Origin: Phycisphaerales bacterium
Lineage (GTDB): Bacteria > Planctomycetota > Phycisphaerae > SM23-33
DNA: 61,684 nucleotides
Direction: 5' to 3'
Assembly: GCA_018644725.1 (NCBI GenBank)
Contig: JABGPZ010000108.1
Span: 1-61,684 of the forward strand
Shown: positions 51,900-60,498 of the stretch, piece after piece
Layout of the letters: each line of letters opens with the position of its first letter
How positions within the stretch are numbered: the first letter of the stretch is position 1
Notes under the pieces: model-generated
What the model was told of the DNA's origin: nothing
Databases searched by the model: none
What the model saw: the letters and a program-made list of their open reading frames with translations, nothing else
Translations under genes and position numbers: made by a program

Positions 51900-52694
51900 C
51901 CCCAGCCAGGCCGCGGCGGTGTGTTCGGTGACCTGGCGGAATTCGTCGTCCGTGAGTCCCAATCCGCGCAGGGTTTCGAGTTCGGCGGCCTGATCCATCC
52001 AGGGCCAGTCTGTTCCGAACGCGACATTGTCCAGCCCGTGAGCGCGAATGAGCTCGGCGTGTTGGTCGGCGGGTAAAAATGGCGTCGTGTAGGACGTTTC
52101 CAGTAGCACGCGTCGGCCGAGAAGATGCTCACGCACCTCGTCCCAGACTTTCCACCCGCCCGTGTGCGTCGCGAGAACCTTCAGCGTGGGGTGTCGGTCC
52201 AGCACGGCGGCGATGCGATGGGGCGCGGAGCGGTCGAGAATCGCGTCCTCCTCAAAGGCAATGTCGTGCCCGGCGTGGAACTGGATCAGCATATCATGCT
52301 CGGCGAGGGCGGCGTAGTAGTCATCCATCTGTGGATCGTCCACGCAAAAGTCCTGATAGAACGCGTGCATCTTTACGCCGCGGATCCCCGTCTCGGCGAG
52401 GCGCGCGACGAGTCCCGGGCGGTCTTCGTCGTTGGGGTGGATCGACCCGAACGGGATCAGGCGAGGGGATTCCAGCGACGCAAGCCAGCCGCAAATCCCA
52501 TCGAACATGCTGGGCTTGGTCGCGATGGGGCAGAGGACCGATGCCTCGATGCCGGCGGCGTCCATGCTCGCCAAAAGGCCCGTGGTTGTCCCGTCGCCCA
52601 CGCTGGTCCATTCGCCTGCGCTGGTGAGCGCGGCAATCGCGCGCGGGGCAAGACTGTCGGGAAACGCGTGGCAGTGAATATCGATGATGCCCAT
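51894..52694 (-). CDS. Amidohydrolase family (PF04909-type) metal hydrolase
   Basis: 266 residues. TIM-barrel hydrolase with HxH in IDIHCHAFPD, further ligands in IQFHAGHDI and ATHTGGWK, and the catalytic aspartate in FGTDWPW. Related enzymes act as decarboxylases or lactonases on aromatic or sugar acids; the substrate is not evident. A strong ribosome site AAGGAGG precedes the ATG. It is divergent from the pectin operon and may share its biology (inference). Its 3' end overlaps that of the NTF2-like gene by 6 bases. Confidence 0.88.
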   Translation of the reverse strand: MGIIDIHCHAFPDSLAPRAIAALTSAGEWTSVGDGTTTGLLASMDAAGIEASVLCPIATKPSMFDGICGWLASLESPRLIPFGSIHPNDEDRPGLVARLAETGIRGVKMHAFYQDFCVDDPQMDDYYAALAEHDMLIQFHAGHDIAFEEDAILDRSAPHRIAAVLDRHPTLKVLATHTGGWKVWDEVREHLLGRRVLLETSYTTPFLPADQHAELIRAHGLDNVAFGTDWPWMDQAAELETLRGLGLTDDEFRQVTEHTAAAWLGL

Positions 52695-52722
52695 GAGGCC
52701 TCCTTGCTGGGGAAATCGTATC

Positions 52723-52750
52723 TACATACTATATAGTGGACTCGGTCCAA
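52723..52750 (-). promoter_or_regulatory. Promoter and operator-like palindrome of amidohydrolase
   Basis: Minus strand: TTGGAC at 52750-52745, 16-base spacer, TATGTA at 52728-52723. A palindrome TGGAC-TCG-GTCCA at 52737-52749 overlaps the -35 box, a fit place for a repressor. Confidence 0.45.
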
Positions 52751-52842
52751 TTTTCCATAGTTTTTCACCATGGAACCGTGTGCAATTGCATAAAATGCCC
52801 ATCTTTCTCTATATATATAATGATTTTACATTGAGGCGGTTG

Positions 52843-52848
52843 TATAAT
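52843..52848 (+). promoter_or_regulatory. -10 box upstream of pectin-enzyme operon
   Basis: A perfect TATAAT lies in an AT-rich stretch, about 77 bases before the ATG at 52925. No convincing -35 is present, so an activator may be needed. Confidence 0.4.
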
Positions 52849-52924
52849 TCATAGCTTAATAACATAGTATCCGCAAACACTCTGCGATTCGCTTATGCCC
52901 GCATACCCCAAGGTGAGACAGATT

Positions 52925-55900
52925 ATGATGAAGATGACACGGACATTGACAATTGGCTTGATGGTTTTGGCCGCACTTGGCTGCAACGACGTAAAGGCCG
53001 AAACGGCTACGCCCGCGCCCGGTGCGACGTTCGCGGAAATGACCTCTGATGGCGCGTGGTGCTGGTTTAGCGATCCGCGCGCGATCTACGACAACGGCAA
53101 GACGATCGCCGGCTGGGTGAATCAAAGCGGCGATGTGATGGTCGGCGCGTATGACATCAAAACCGGGGAAATCGAGACAGTTGCGCTCGCCAAGAAGTTC
53201 CAACGCGACGACCACGACAATCCGTCGTTCCTTGTGTTGCCCGATGGCCGTTACATGGCACTCTATTCCCGCCACGGAGACCCGTCTGGCCTACGGTATA
53301 AAATCTCCACCAAGCCAGGCTCGATTTCCAAATGGTCGAAGGAAATGTACATCAAAGGCGCTGCCGGCGGCAAGAAAATCCCCGTGGGTCACTGCTATAC
53401 GAATCCCGCGATGTTGTCGGCCGAGAAAAATCGCATCTACATCTATGGCCGCGTGGTCAACTGGCAGCCATCAGTTGCTTGGAGCGATGATGGCGGAAAG
53501 ACGTTCACGAAGTTTCATCGTGTGATCTCCAGCACTGATACCCGCGGCAATCGGCCCTATGTGAAGTATGCCAACAACGGCAAGGACACGATTTACATAG
53601 CCTTCACCGATGGCCACCCGCGCAACGAGCCGACCAACAGCATCTACTTTATGGCCTATAAAAACGGCGCGTTCTACAAGGCCGGCGGCACGAAGATTTC
53701 CGACATGAAGACCGTCATGGCCGGCACGCCCATCAAGCAGCGTGACTGCGACGTCGTTCATGATGCGACGGGCGATAAGGCTCGCTGCTGGATTTGGGAC
53801 GTTGCGTTTGACGCCGCAGGCAATCCTGCGCTGGTTTACTCCCGCTGCCCAGCCGAGACGAATCACGAATATTGGTATGCGAAGTTCGACGGCAAAACGT
53901 GGATCACTACGAAGCTGACCGATGCGGGCAAGTGGTTCCCCCAGACCACAAAAGGGGCCAAAGAGCGCGAGCCGCACTACTCTGCGGGCCTGAATCTCGA
54001 CCACAATGATCCGTCGAATGTTTATCTCGCCAAACCCGTCAACGGCGTGTTTGAAATCTTCCACTACACGACCGCTGATGGCGGGGAAACCTTTACGAAT
54101 AAAGCAATTACGAAGGGGTCGAAAAAGAACAACGTCCGCCCATTCCCCGTGCGCTATTACAATGGTACGGGCCCGAAGGTGCTGTGGATGGAGGGCTATT
54201 ATCGCCACTATACCGACTACAAAACCTCGATTCGCATGACGCCCGCCAAGACGCCCGAGCCGCGCAAAGTCAGTTGCGAACCCGCAGCCATGCTTGGCGT
54301 GATTCGCGAAGTGGGGGACTATGAAATCGCCCACCCCTCGCCTCAGCGCACGACCGACTGGACGATGGGCGCACACTGGACCGGCATGATGGCGTGCTAC
54401 CGCGTCACGCAGGATCCGAAATATCGCCGCTACATGGAAACGAAGTTTGATGCTGTCGGCTGGAAACCCGGCCGCCGTCCTTATCATGCGGATGATCACA
54501 CCGTCTGCCAGACCTATCTTGATCTTTACGCGATTTCCGGCCAAAAGAAGATGCTTGCGCCGACGAAGAAACACTTCGACAAAATTATGAGCACGCCGCC
54601 CAAACGCGAGAAGATCAAGGGTCAGCACGTTCTGGAGCACGTCGGCAAGGGCACGACCGAAGTCTGGAGCTGGTGCGACGCGTTGTACATGGCACCGCCC
54701 GCGTTTGCGCGACTCTACACGGCCACCGGCGATACCAAGTATCTCGACTGGATGGACACCATGTGGTGGCGCACAAGCGACTACCTCTACGATGCCAAAG
54801 AAGGGCTCTACTACCGCGACAGCCGCTACTTTGGCAAGAAAACCACCCCCAACGGCGCGAAGGTGTTTTGGAGTCGTGGCAACGGCTGGGTGATCGGCGG
54901 GCTCGTTCGCGTTCTCCAGCACATGCCGATGGACTATCCCTCGCGGCCGAAGTATATCAAGCAGCTTCGCGAGATGGCTGCGACGCTGAAAAAACGCCAG
55001 GGCAAAGACGGCCTGTGGAACCCCTCGCTGCTCGACTTTGACGACTGCCCCGGCGGCGAAACTTCCGGCAGCGGGTTCTTTACTTACGCGATCTGCTGGG
55101 GCATCAACAACGGCATCCTCGACGCGAAGGAGTATTGGCCGACCGTCGAGGCAGGCTGGAAAGGCCTGATGCGCTGCGTCGATCAAAACGGCAAACTTTG
55201 CTACGTCCAGCCGATTGGCGCTGCGCCCAATGCGTTCAGCAAGCACACCACGCAGGTCTACGGCACGGGTGCGTTCATGCTCGCCGGCGCGGAAGTGCTG
55301 AAATATCAGCTCACCCACGGCCAGACGGAAACCCGCGTGAGCCTTACCAATCCGTCCAACTTTGCGCGCAAGCAGCATCTGACCCATTTGCCCAAAAACG
55401 ATTGGCCAAAGAACATGCTGATTCTTGACGCTCGCAGTGGTGAGGTTGTGCCGCATCAAATCACTCTTCATGGTGTTTTCGTGCAGTTGAACTTCCTGCC
55501 AAAGGAAACCCGCATTGTGCGCGTGGTTGAACTCGAAAAGAAATTACCAATCCAATTTGAAGTCCGCACGATGGCGCGGTTTGTGCCCGAGCGCATGGAC
55601 GACTTCGCGTGGGAAACCGACCGGATCGGTTTCCGTACGTTCGGCCCGACCGTCGCGCTTCCCAAGCCCAAGGGCGAAGGGCTGAAGACCTCGGGTGTGG
55701 ATGTCTGGACCAAGTCGACGCGCGAGATGATCGTCAACAAGTTCTACAAGAATGGTAGCTATCATAAAGATCACGGCGAAGGGATGGACTATTTCAAAGT
55801 CGGTTCCTCGGCCGGCTGCGGCGCGATTGGTTCGTTCAAGGATGGCAAATTCACTACCGCGAAAAACTTCCTCACCTCGAAGATTCTCTACACTGGTCCG

Positions 55901-56323
55901 TTGGCCAGCGAGTTTGAGTTGACCTACCCCGGCGAGGCCAAGCCACGCATGATTGCCATCGGGGCAGGGGGCTGGCTCTACTACACTTCCGCGCCCTCAG
56001 TGGAGAACCCAGCGGCGGGCATTGTCCTGCATACCAAGAAGGCCAAGGTCACTATCGGCGAGAATTATGTCACAGTCTGGGAAGAGCCCCACGGCGAGGA
56101 TGGTATTACCGGCATGGCGATTGTCGCGCCGGATGGCTTTTCCGCCAAGCCGCGCGAGGTCAATGGCCAGCTGGTTGTTCCGCTAAAGGAGCCGTACTAT
56201 TTTGCTGGCGCGTGCTGGAACAAGAGCGGCGACTTCACGACTGCAGCCGCGTGGAACGCCCACGTCAAGCAAGTACCTGAAAAGGCAAATGTACCGATAA
56301 TACATACAATCCTAAATCGATAG
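52925..56323 (+). CDS. BNR-GH105-DUF4861 fusion, pectin/rhamnogalacturonan enzyme
   Basis: About 1132 residues in three parts. An N-terminal signal (MMKMTRTLTIGLMVLAALGC) fits a lipoprotein, or a plain signal peptide ending VKA. Residues about 30-450 are a BNR_4-type beta-propeller (SDDGGKTF, TADGGETF). Residues about 450-820 are a GH105-type unsaturated rhamnogalacturonyl hydrolase barrel: DDHTVCQTYLDLY, EVWSWCDALYMAPPAFARLY and FWSRGNGWVIGGLVRVL, with Asp residues at the positions used in YteR/YesR. Residues about 840-1132 match DUF4861 (RMDDFAWETDRIGFRTFGP, SGVDVWTKSTRE, YHKDHGEGMDYFKVG). It would cut unsaturated uronate from pectin fragments outside the cytoplasm. The ATG at 52925 follows AAGGTGA; a start at 52895 is less likely. 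Confidence 0.88.
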   Translation: MMKMTRTLTIGLMVLAALGCNDVKAETATPAPGATFAEMTSDGAWCWFSDPRAIYDNGKTIAGWVNQSGDVMVGAYDIKTGEIETVALAKKFQRDDHDNPSFLVLPDGRYMALYSRHGDPSGLRYKISTKPGSISKWSKEMYIKGAAGGKKIPVGHCYTNPAMLSAEKNRIYIYGRVVNWQPSVAWSDDGGKTFTKFHRVISSTDTRGNRPYVKYANNGKDTIYIAFTDGHPRNEPTNSIYFMAYKNGAFYKAGGTKISDMKTVMAGTPIKQRDCDVVHDATGDKARCWIWDVAFDAAGNPALVYSRCPAETNHEYWYAKFDGKTWITTKLTDAGKWFPQTTKGAKEREPHYSAGLNLDHNDPSNVYLAKPVNGVFEIFHYTTADGGETFTNKAITKGSKKNNVRPFPVRYYNGTGPKVLWMEGYYRHYTDYKTSIRMTPAKTPEPRKVSCEPAAMLGVIREVGDYEIAHPSPQRTTDWTMGAHWTGMMACYRVTQDPKYRRYMETKFDAVGWKPGRRPYHADDHTVCQTYLDLYAISGQKKMLAPTKKHFDKIMSTPPKREKIKGQHVLEHVGKGTTEVWSWCDALYMAPPAFARLYTATGDTKYLDWMDTMWWRTSDYLYDAKEGLYYRDSRYFGKKTTPNGAKVFWSRGNGWVIGGLVRVLQHMPMDYPSRPKYIKQLREMAATLKKRQGKDGLWNPSLLDFDDCPGGETSGSGFFTYAICWGINNGILDAKEYWPTVEAGWKGLMRCVDQNGKLCYVQPIGAAPNAFSKHTTQVYGTGAFMLAGAEVLKYQLTHGQTETRVSLTNPSNFARKQHLTHLPKNDWPKNMLILDARSGEVVPHQITLHGVFVQLNFLPKETRIVRVVELEKKLPIQFEVRTMARFVPERMDDFAWETDRIGFRTFGPTVALPKPKGEGLKTSGVDVWTKSTREMIVNKFYKNGSYHKDHGEGMDYFKVGSSAGCGAIGSFKDGKFTTAKNFLTSKILYTGPLASEFELTYPGEAKPRMIAIGAGGWLYYTSAPSVENPAAGIVLHTKKAKVTIGENYVTVWEEPHGEDGITGMAIVAPDGFSAKPREVNGQLVVPLKEPYYFAGACWNKSGDFTTAAAWNAHVKQVPEKANVPIIHTILNR

Positions 56324-56337
56324 AATGGAGTTTTGAC

Positions 56338-57168
56338 ATGGAAGTACGATACAGCGCAGACCCGGTTCGATTTTGCCGGATGACGACGGCCGAAGTGCGT
56401 GAGAATTTTCTCGTCGAGTCGCTTTTCGCGGCCGATGAAATCGTCATGGTCTACAGTGACGTCGACCGCGCGATTTGCGGCTCGGCCGTGCCCGCTGCTG
56501 GCCCGCTGACCCTCGCGACGGCGGATGAACTCCGCGCGGACTACTTCTGCCAGCGTCGCGAACTCGGTGTGCTGAACATCGGCGGCGCGGGGCAGGTCAC
56601 CGTCGATGGCACCGCGTACGACATGGCGAACAAAGATTCGCTCTACGTCGGCCGGGGCAGCAAGACAATCACCTTCACCTCCGCCGAGGCCGCCTCGCCC
56701 GCGCAGTTCTATCTGCTGAGCTATCCGGCCCACGCGGACTATCCCACGACCCACGCCCGCAAGGCCGACGCGAATCCGATTGAAATGGGTAGCGACGCCG
56801 AGTGCAACAAGCGCACGATTTTCCAGTGCATCCATCCCGGCGGCATGCAGTCCTGCCAGCTCGTAATGGGCTTTACGGAACTCGCCGAGGGCAATGTCTG
56901 GAACACCATGCCCGCGCACACCCACGAACGGCGGATGGAAGTCTACATGTATTTCGACGTACCCGAAGGCAACCGCGTCTTCCACTACATGGGCAAGCCC
57001 GAAGAGACGCGCCACATCGCCGTCGCCGACCGCCAGGCCGTCATCAGCCCGTCGTGGTCGATCCACTCCGGCTGCGGCACGAAGGCCTACACTTTCTGCT
57101 GGGGCATGGGCGGCGAGAATCAGCAGTTCGACGACATGGACCACCTCAAAATTGAAGATATCAAATAG
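56338..57168 (+). CDS. kduI: 5-dehydro-4-deoxy-D-glucuronate isomerase KduI
   Basis: 276 residues, full length for KduI. Cupin-fold isomerase with the zinc ligands in MPAHTHERRMEVYMYF (H-x-H and E) and a late His in SPSWSIHSGCGTKAY. It converts 4-deoxy-L-threo-5-hexosulose uronate to 3-deoxy-D-glycero-2,5-hexodiulosonate, the substrate of KduD. It begins 14 bases after the fusion enzyme with GGAG in front of the ATG. Confidence 0.96.
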   Translation: MEVRYSADPVRFCRMTTAEVRENFLVESLFAADEIVMVYSDVDRAICGSAVPAAGPLTLATADELRADYFCQRRELGVLNIGGAGQVTVDGTAYDMANKDSLYVGRGSKTITFTSAEAASPAQFYLLSYPAHADYPTTHARKADANPIEMGSDAECNKRTIFQCIHPGGMQSCQLVMGFTELAEGNVWNTMPAHTHERRMEVYMYFDVPEGNRVFHYMGKPEETRHIAVADRQAVISPSWSIHSGCGTKAYTFCWGMGGENQQFDDMDHLKIEDIK

Positions 57169-57201
57169 GCTGTAGGTAGGAAAAAAAATGAAAGAAATTA
57201 T

Positions 57202-57221
57202 GGGCGAAAGATTTTTCGCCC
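57202..57221. repeat. Perfect palindrome in kduI-kduD gap
   Basis: GGGCGAAA at 57202-57209 and TTTCGCCC at 57214-57221 with a 4-base loop. Outer arms TGTAGG at 57171-57176 and CCTACA at 57221-57226 also match inversely. The hairpin may trim or attenuate the transcript between kduI and kduD, or be a scattered repeat. Confidence 0.7.
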
Positions 57222-57243
57222 CTACAAGAAAGACAAACTAACT

Positions 57244-58014
57244 ATGACCATCATGAATCAATTTGACCTCACTGGCAAGACGGCCCTCGTGACCGGTTGC
57301 GACAGCGGGATCGGCATGGGCATGGCCACCGCACTCGCCGAGGCCGGCGCCGACATCGTCGCGATGAGCTACAGCATCGACCCCGCCGGCAGTGAAATCG
57401 AGACGGTCGTCACGGGCCTTGGCCGAACATTCAAGGCCTACCAGTGCGACTTTTCCGACCGCAAGGCGCTTTACGCGTCCATCGCCGCGATCCAGGCCGA
57501 GTGCGCCCCGATTGACATTCTCGTCAACAATGCCGGCACGATCCTCCGCGAACCCATCGCCGAGCATCGCGACGAATATTGGGACAAAGTTCTCGAAGTC
57601 AACCTCACCGCCCAGTTCATTCTGACGCGCGAGATCGGAAAAACAATGGTCGCGCGCGGCGGCGGCAAGGTGATCTTCACCGCGTCGTTGCTCTCGTTCC
57701 AGGGCGGGATCACCGTGCCGGGCTATGCCGCGAGCAAGTCTGGCGTGTCGCGCCTGGCGATGAGCTTTGCCAACGAGTGGGCCAAAAGCGGCGTGAACGT
57801 CAATGCCATCGCACCGGGCTATATCGCGACGGCCAACACCACCGCTCTGCGCGCAGACGAAACACGCAACCGACAAATTCTTGAACGCATCCCGGCGAAT
57901 CGATGGGGCACTCCCGACGATTTCAAAGGTCCGGTACTGTTTCTTGCGTCTGATGCGTCGAGTTATATGAATGGCCACACGATGGTCGTCGACGGCGGCT
58001 GGATGGGCCGCTAA
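57244..58014 (+). CDS. kduD: 2-dehydro-3-deoxy-D-gluconate 5-dehydrogenase KduD
   Basis: 256 residues. Short-chain dehydrogenase: TGCDSGIGMGMA cofactor loop, LVNNAGT, catalytic Ser in FTASLLSFQGG and YxxxK as GYAASKSGV. The C-terminal FLASDASSYMNGHTMVVDGGW, noted here as FLASDASSYMNGH plus VVDGGW, is typical. It makes 2-keto-3-deoxygluconate from the KduI product using NADH. It is 11 bases before kdgA. An ATG three codons later is an alternative start. Confidence 0.95.
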   Translation: MTIMNQFDLTGKTALVTGCDSGIGMGMATALAEAGADIVAMSYSIDPAGSEIETVVTGLGRTFKAYQCDFSDRKALYASIAAIQAECAPIDILVNNAGTILREPIAEHRDEYWDKVLEVNLTAQFILTREIGKTMVARGGGKVIFTASLLSFQGGITVPGYAASKSGVSRLAMSFANEWAKSGVNVNAIAPGYIATANTTALRADETRNRQILERIPANRWGTPDDFKGPVLFLASDASSYMNGHTMVVDGGWMGR

Positions 58015-58025
58015 AGGAGAACGAA

Positions 58026-58700
58026 ATGTCACGATTCCAACGAAGCGACGTACTGGCGGCGATGAAACGGATCGGGGTGATTCCCGTCTTCTATCATCCC
58101 GATGTCGAGGTCGTCAAATCCGTCGTCTCCGCGTGTGCCGCGGGCGGCGCGACGGCGATAGAGTTCACCAACCGCGGCGACCGCGCATTGGACGTGTTCC
58201 TCGATGTGGCCGACTGGGCCGCCGACGAGCTGCCCGAAGTTATGCTCGGCGTGGGCAGCGTGATGGACGCACCGACGGCGGCGATGTATATTGCGGCCGG
58301 GGCGGATTTCATCGTCTCGCCGATTCTCGACGCACCCACGGCAGAGCTGTGTAACGGGCGGAAAATCGCTTTCTCGCCTGGCTGTGCAACACCCACCGAA
58401 GTTCACGCCGCCCACAAACTCGGCGTGGATATCGTCAAACTGTTCCCCGGCGGAGCGGCAGGGGGCCCGTCCATGGTGGCTGCGATCCGCGGGCCGATGC
58501 CCTGGGCAGAAATCATGCCCACCGGCGGCGTTGCACCCACCGAAGAATCCCTCCGTGAATGGTTCGGCGCGGGGATCGTCTGTGCGGGCATGGGCAGCAA
58601 ACTCCTCTCCAAAGACCTTCTCGCCAGCGAAGACTGGGACGCGATCACCGCCAACGTCCGCGCGACAGTAGACCTGATCGAAAAGATCCGAAGCGAATAA
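58026..58700 (+). CDS. kdgA: KDPG/KHG aldolase
   Basis: 224 residues. Class I aldolase with the Schiff-base lysine in VDIVKLFPGGAAGG, the base glutamate in TAIEFTNRGDRA, and FSPGCATPTEV and MPTGGVAP segments. It splits 2-keto-3-deoxy-6-phosphogluconate to pyruvate and glyceraldehyde-3-phosphate, ending the uronate route. The KDG kinase that must come before it is not in the window. Ribosome site AAGGAG, operon with kduD. Confidence 0.95.
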   Translation: MSRFQRSDVLAAMKRIGVIPVFYHPDVEVVKSVVSACAAGGATAIEFTNRGDRALDVFLDVADWAADELPEVMLGVGSVMDAPTAAMYIAAGADFIVSPILDAPTAELCNGRKIAFSPGCATPTEVHAAHKLGVDIVKLFPGGAAGGPSMVAAIRGPMPWAEIMPTGGVAPTEESLREWFGAGIVCAGMGSKLLSKDLLASEDWDAITANVRATVDLIEKIRSE

Positions 58701-58727
58701 TCCCGCTCAACATCGATACAAAAAAAG

Positions 58728-58750
58728 CCCACGATTTCTCGTGGGTTTTT
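58728..58750 (+). terminator. Terminator after kdgA
   Basis: CCCACGA at 58728-58734, 4-base loop, TCGTGGG at 58739-58745, then five T. Confidence 0.88.
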
Positions 58751-58780
58751 CCATGGGCGCAGGGTGAAATTGATTGTATA

Positions 58781-58810
58781 AAAAAACCGCGATTGCTCGC
58801 GGTTTTTTTT
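58781..58810. terminator. Bidirectional terminator between kdgA and PEP-CTERM gene
   Basis: An A run, CCGCGA at 58787-58792, 4-base loop, TCGCGG at 58797-58802, then eight T. Symmetric, so it can serve both convergent transcripts. Confidence 0.85.
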
Positions 58811-58847
58811 GTGCTGAGTCACCTTTGATTGGTGATCGTTGGATGTC

Positions 58848-59540
58848 TTATGCGCGTTTGCGGCGCTTTAACATTGCGATCCCACCAAGTGCGAGCAGGG
58901 CCATTGTCGTCGGTTCGGGAACGGGTTCCCATTCGTAGTCGACGCGCAGAACCCCTGCGGTGATGTAGTCAGAGACGGTGGCTTGGACGTCGCCGCCGCC
59001 AGTGAGAACCCATGAACCGACGGAGGTCAAATCATAGCTGATCTCGCCAGTACCCTCAAATGCATCGAGGCTACTCCAGGACGTCTTGCTGTAGGTGTAG
59101 GTCTCACTTTCGAGTGATCCGAAGTTCCAATAGTCATCCCCCGTGCCGTTGTACACTTGGCCGCCGCCTTCGTTGGCAGCAAAATCGTGCGTAGGAGTCG
59201 GGGTGGAGATCGACAGGAACTCAAAGTCATTAACATTCCCGGTACCCTGGAAGGTAACGAATGCACCTGACATGTCTGCACTGCCTTCGACGGGCGAGCT
59301 CGCTCCGTTTTCAAACGCAATGCTGGCCGACTGCTGGGCGGTGAAGCTCAGCGTAACTCCCGTTAATACACGAGTGTCGTTTTGTGTGTCAAATTGAGAA
59401 AGAGTCATCGTGTAGGGCGTCGTTTCAATCGGATTCCCCTCGGAGTACTCCGTTTGATAGCCCATAGTTTTCGCCGAGGCGACCCCCGTCCCCAATGCCA
59501 GAAGAATACAACATCCAGCCCAATAAGTCTTCGTTTTCAT
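58848..59540 (-). CDS. PEP-CTERM secreted protein, choice-of-anchor E-like
   Basis: About 230 residues from the ATG at 59540 (GGAG 7 bases upstream). A clear signal peptide (MKTKTYWAGCCILLALGTG, then VASA) is followed by a beta-rich domain (YTMTLSQFDTQNDTRVLTGV, then LSFTAQQSASIAFENG) like the choice-of-anchor E type. The sorting tail is VPEPTTMALLALGGIAML then KRRKRA. It is exported and handled by exosortase. The tail is nearly the same as in the first PEP-CTERM protein, as expected for one shared exosortase. Confidence 0.9.
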   Translation of the reverse strand: MKTKTYWAGCCILLALGTGVASAKTMGYQTEYSEGNPIETTPYTMTLSQFDTQNDTRVLTGVTLSFTAQQSASIAFENGASSPVEGSADMSGAFVTFQGTGNVNDFEFLSISTPTPTHDFAANEGGGQVYNGTGDDYWNFGSLESETYTYSKTSWSSLDAFEGTGEISYDLTSVGSWVLTGGGDVQATVSDYITAGVLRVDYEWEPVPEPTTMALLALGGIAMLKRRKRA

Positions 59541-59561
59541 TTGATGCTCCAAATTTCCAGA

Positions 59562-59576
59562 ACAAGTACTACTTGT
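59562..59576. promoter_or_regulatory. Operator-like palindrome upstream of second PEP-CTERM gene
   Basis: ACAAGT-act-ACTTGT, a perfect 6-bp inverted repeat 22 bases upstream of the ATG, in or near the leader. It could bind a regulator or fold in the mRNA. Confidence 0.35.
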
Positions 59577-59757
59577 CCTTTTGATCCCCTCGGAAACCAC
59601 CAGGCTTCACAAACGGAAGGTGTAGGCCACCGGCAGTTTCTCCCTCGAGAAAATTAAACCAGACAGCCAATATTGATTGACAACAGAACATCCGTTGCCT
59701 GCTTTGTTATGTCGCCACGGAACAGCGCGTGGTATTCGTTTCCCGGGCCCTATCGGC

Positions 59758-60168
59758 TCAGGCAGAGTGTTGTAGTTGCTGGGCAGATTCGAGAAGGCCG
59801 GTCCATTGCCAGGGGTCGACATCGCCTTGGAAATACATTGCACCGTGTTGTCGGGCATCGAGTTCGGCGGCCGGTTCGTCACTGACGACGGCCAAGACAC
59901 AGCGCGGATGGTTCCGCTTTGCCCAGCGTAAGGTTCGCGACAATTCAACCAGGTCCTCGGGCGAATGAATCACCAGAAGGTTCATGGCTCGTGCGGGGAT
60001 ATTCGCCAGCATATCGCACGGGGTGTCGTATGCGAGCAGAGATACACCCTGCTGCGTTGACAGACGATCACACAGTGCGGACAGGTCTTGGTGGGTTCCC
60101 CCCACGACCATTGCGGTCATCGAATTGTGGTCTCTCTCACGCCAGGCCGATTCATAAGAATTCGGCAT
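59758..60168 (-). CDS. Pseudo-receiver-like protein under sigma-54 control
   Basis: 136 residues. The order of strands fits a response-regulator receiver fold: MTAMVVGGTHQD, VSLLAYDTP, NLLVIHSPED, CVLAVVSDEP and GAMYFQGDVDP. The phospho-acceptor aspartate at the end of strand 3 is replaced (VIHSPED), the acidic pair at the end of strand 1 is missing, and the strand-5 lysine is absent (FQGD). It would therefore not be phosphorylated in the usual way. Fold assignment is by pattern only. AAGGAG precedes the ATG. The upstream region has a consensus sigma-54 site. Confidence 0.65.
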   Translation of the reverse strand: MPNSYESAWRERDHNSMTAMVVGGTHQDLSALCDRLSTQQGVSLLAYDTPCDMLANIPARAMNLLVIHSPEDLVELSRTLRWAKRNHPRCVLAVVSDEPAAELDARQHGAMYFQGDVDPWQWTGLLESAQQLQHSA

Positions 60169-60248
60169 GGTGTTCTCCTTGGTACGGCTTTCTCACGGCC
60201 GTAACTGATGTACTCTCGGTGCGAGGCTCTTCGCACTCATCGATATTG

Positions 60249-60264
60249 TGCAATTGTCGTGCCA
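60249..60264 (-). promoter_or_regulatory. Sigma-54 (RpoN) promoter
   Basis: Minus strand: TGGCACG-ACAA-TTGCA, a complete match to the -24/-12 consensus TGGCACG-N4-TTGCW. Transcription would begin near 60238, about 70 bases before the ATG at 60168. No rpoN or sigma-54 activator gene is in the window. Confidence 0.8.
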
Positions 60265-60426
60265 TAACGGAAAAAACTTCACGCTGATCGTGTAACCTCT
60301 TGTTTCATAAGTAGATATAAAAGTACAAATAATTAAGATGGGTTTCTGGAATCTGCTGGAATTGTTGCATTGTGTCGTATTCTGCATCGGCGGGTGGGGC
60401 CGGGGGGAATATTCCATAAATCGCCC

Positions 60427-60455
60427 TTGCAGCCATGGTTGGGGGCGGGTATAGT
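60427..60455 (+). promoter_or_regulatory. Promoter of second LRR gene
   Basis: TTGCAG at 60427-60432, 17-base spacer, TATAGT at 60450-60455. Predicted start near 60462, 37 bases before the ATG. The rest of the 330-base gap (60169-60498) holds the sigma-54 site and a TACGGC/GCCGTA hairpin near 60183; nothing else was recognised. Confidence 0.6.
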
Positions 60456-60498
60456 CAAATGGTGGTGGATGAAACGAACTTTCTGAATGGAGATTGAT

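Noticed and set aside
53471-55471. A 666-codon minus-strand open frame
   Set aside because: Antisense to the BNR-GH105-DUF4861 gene, whose domains are clear in the plus frame.
59607-59948. A 113-codon minus-strand frame near the pseudo-receiver gene
   Set aside because: It overlaps the pseudo-receiver gene out of frame, has no ribosome site and reads as low-complexity shadow.
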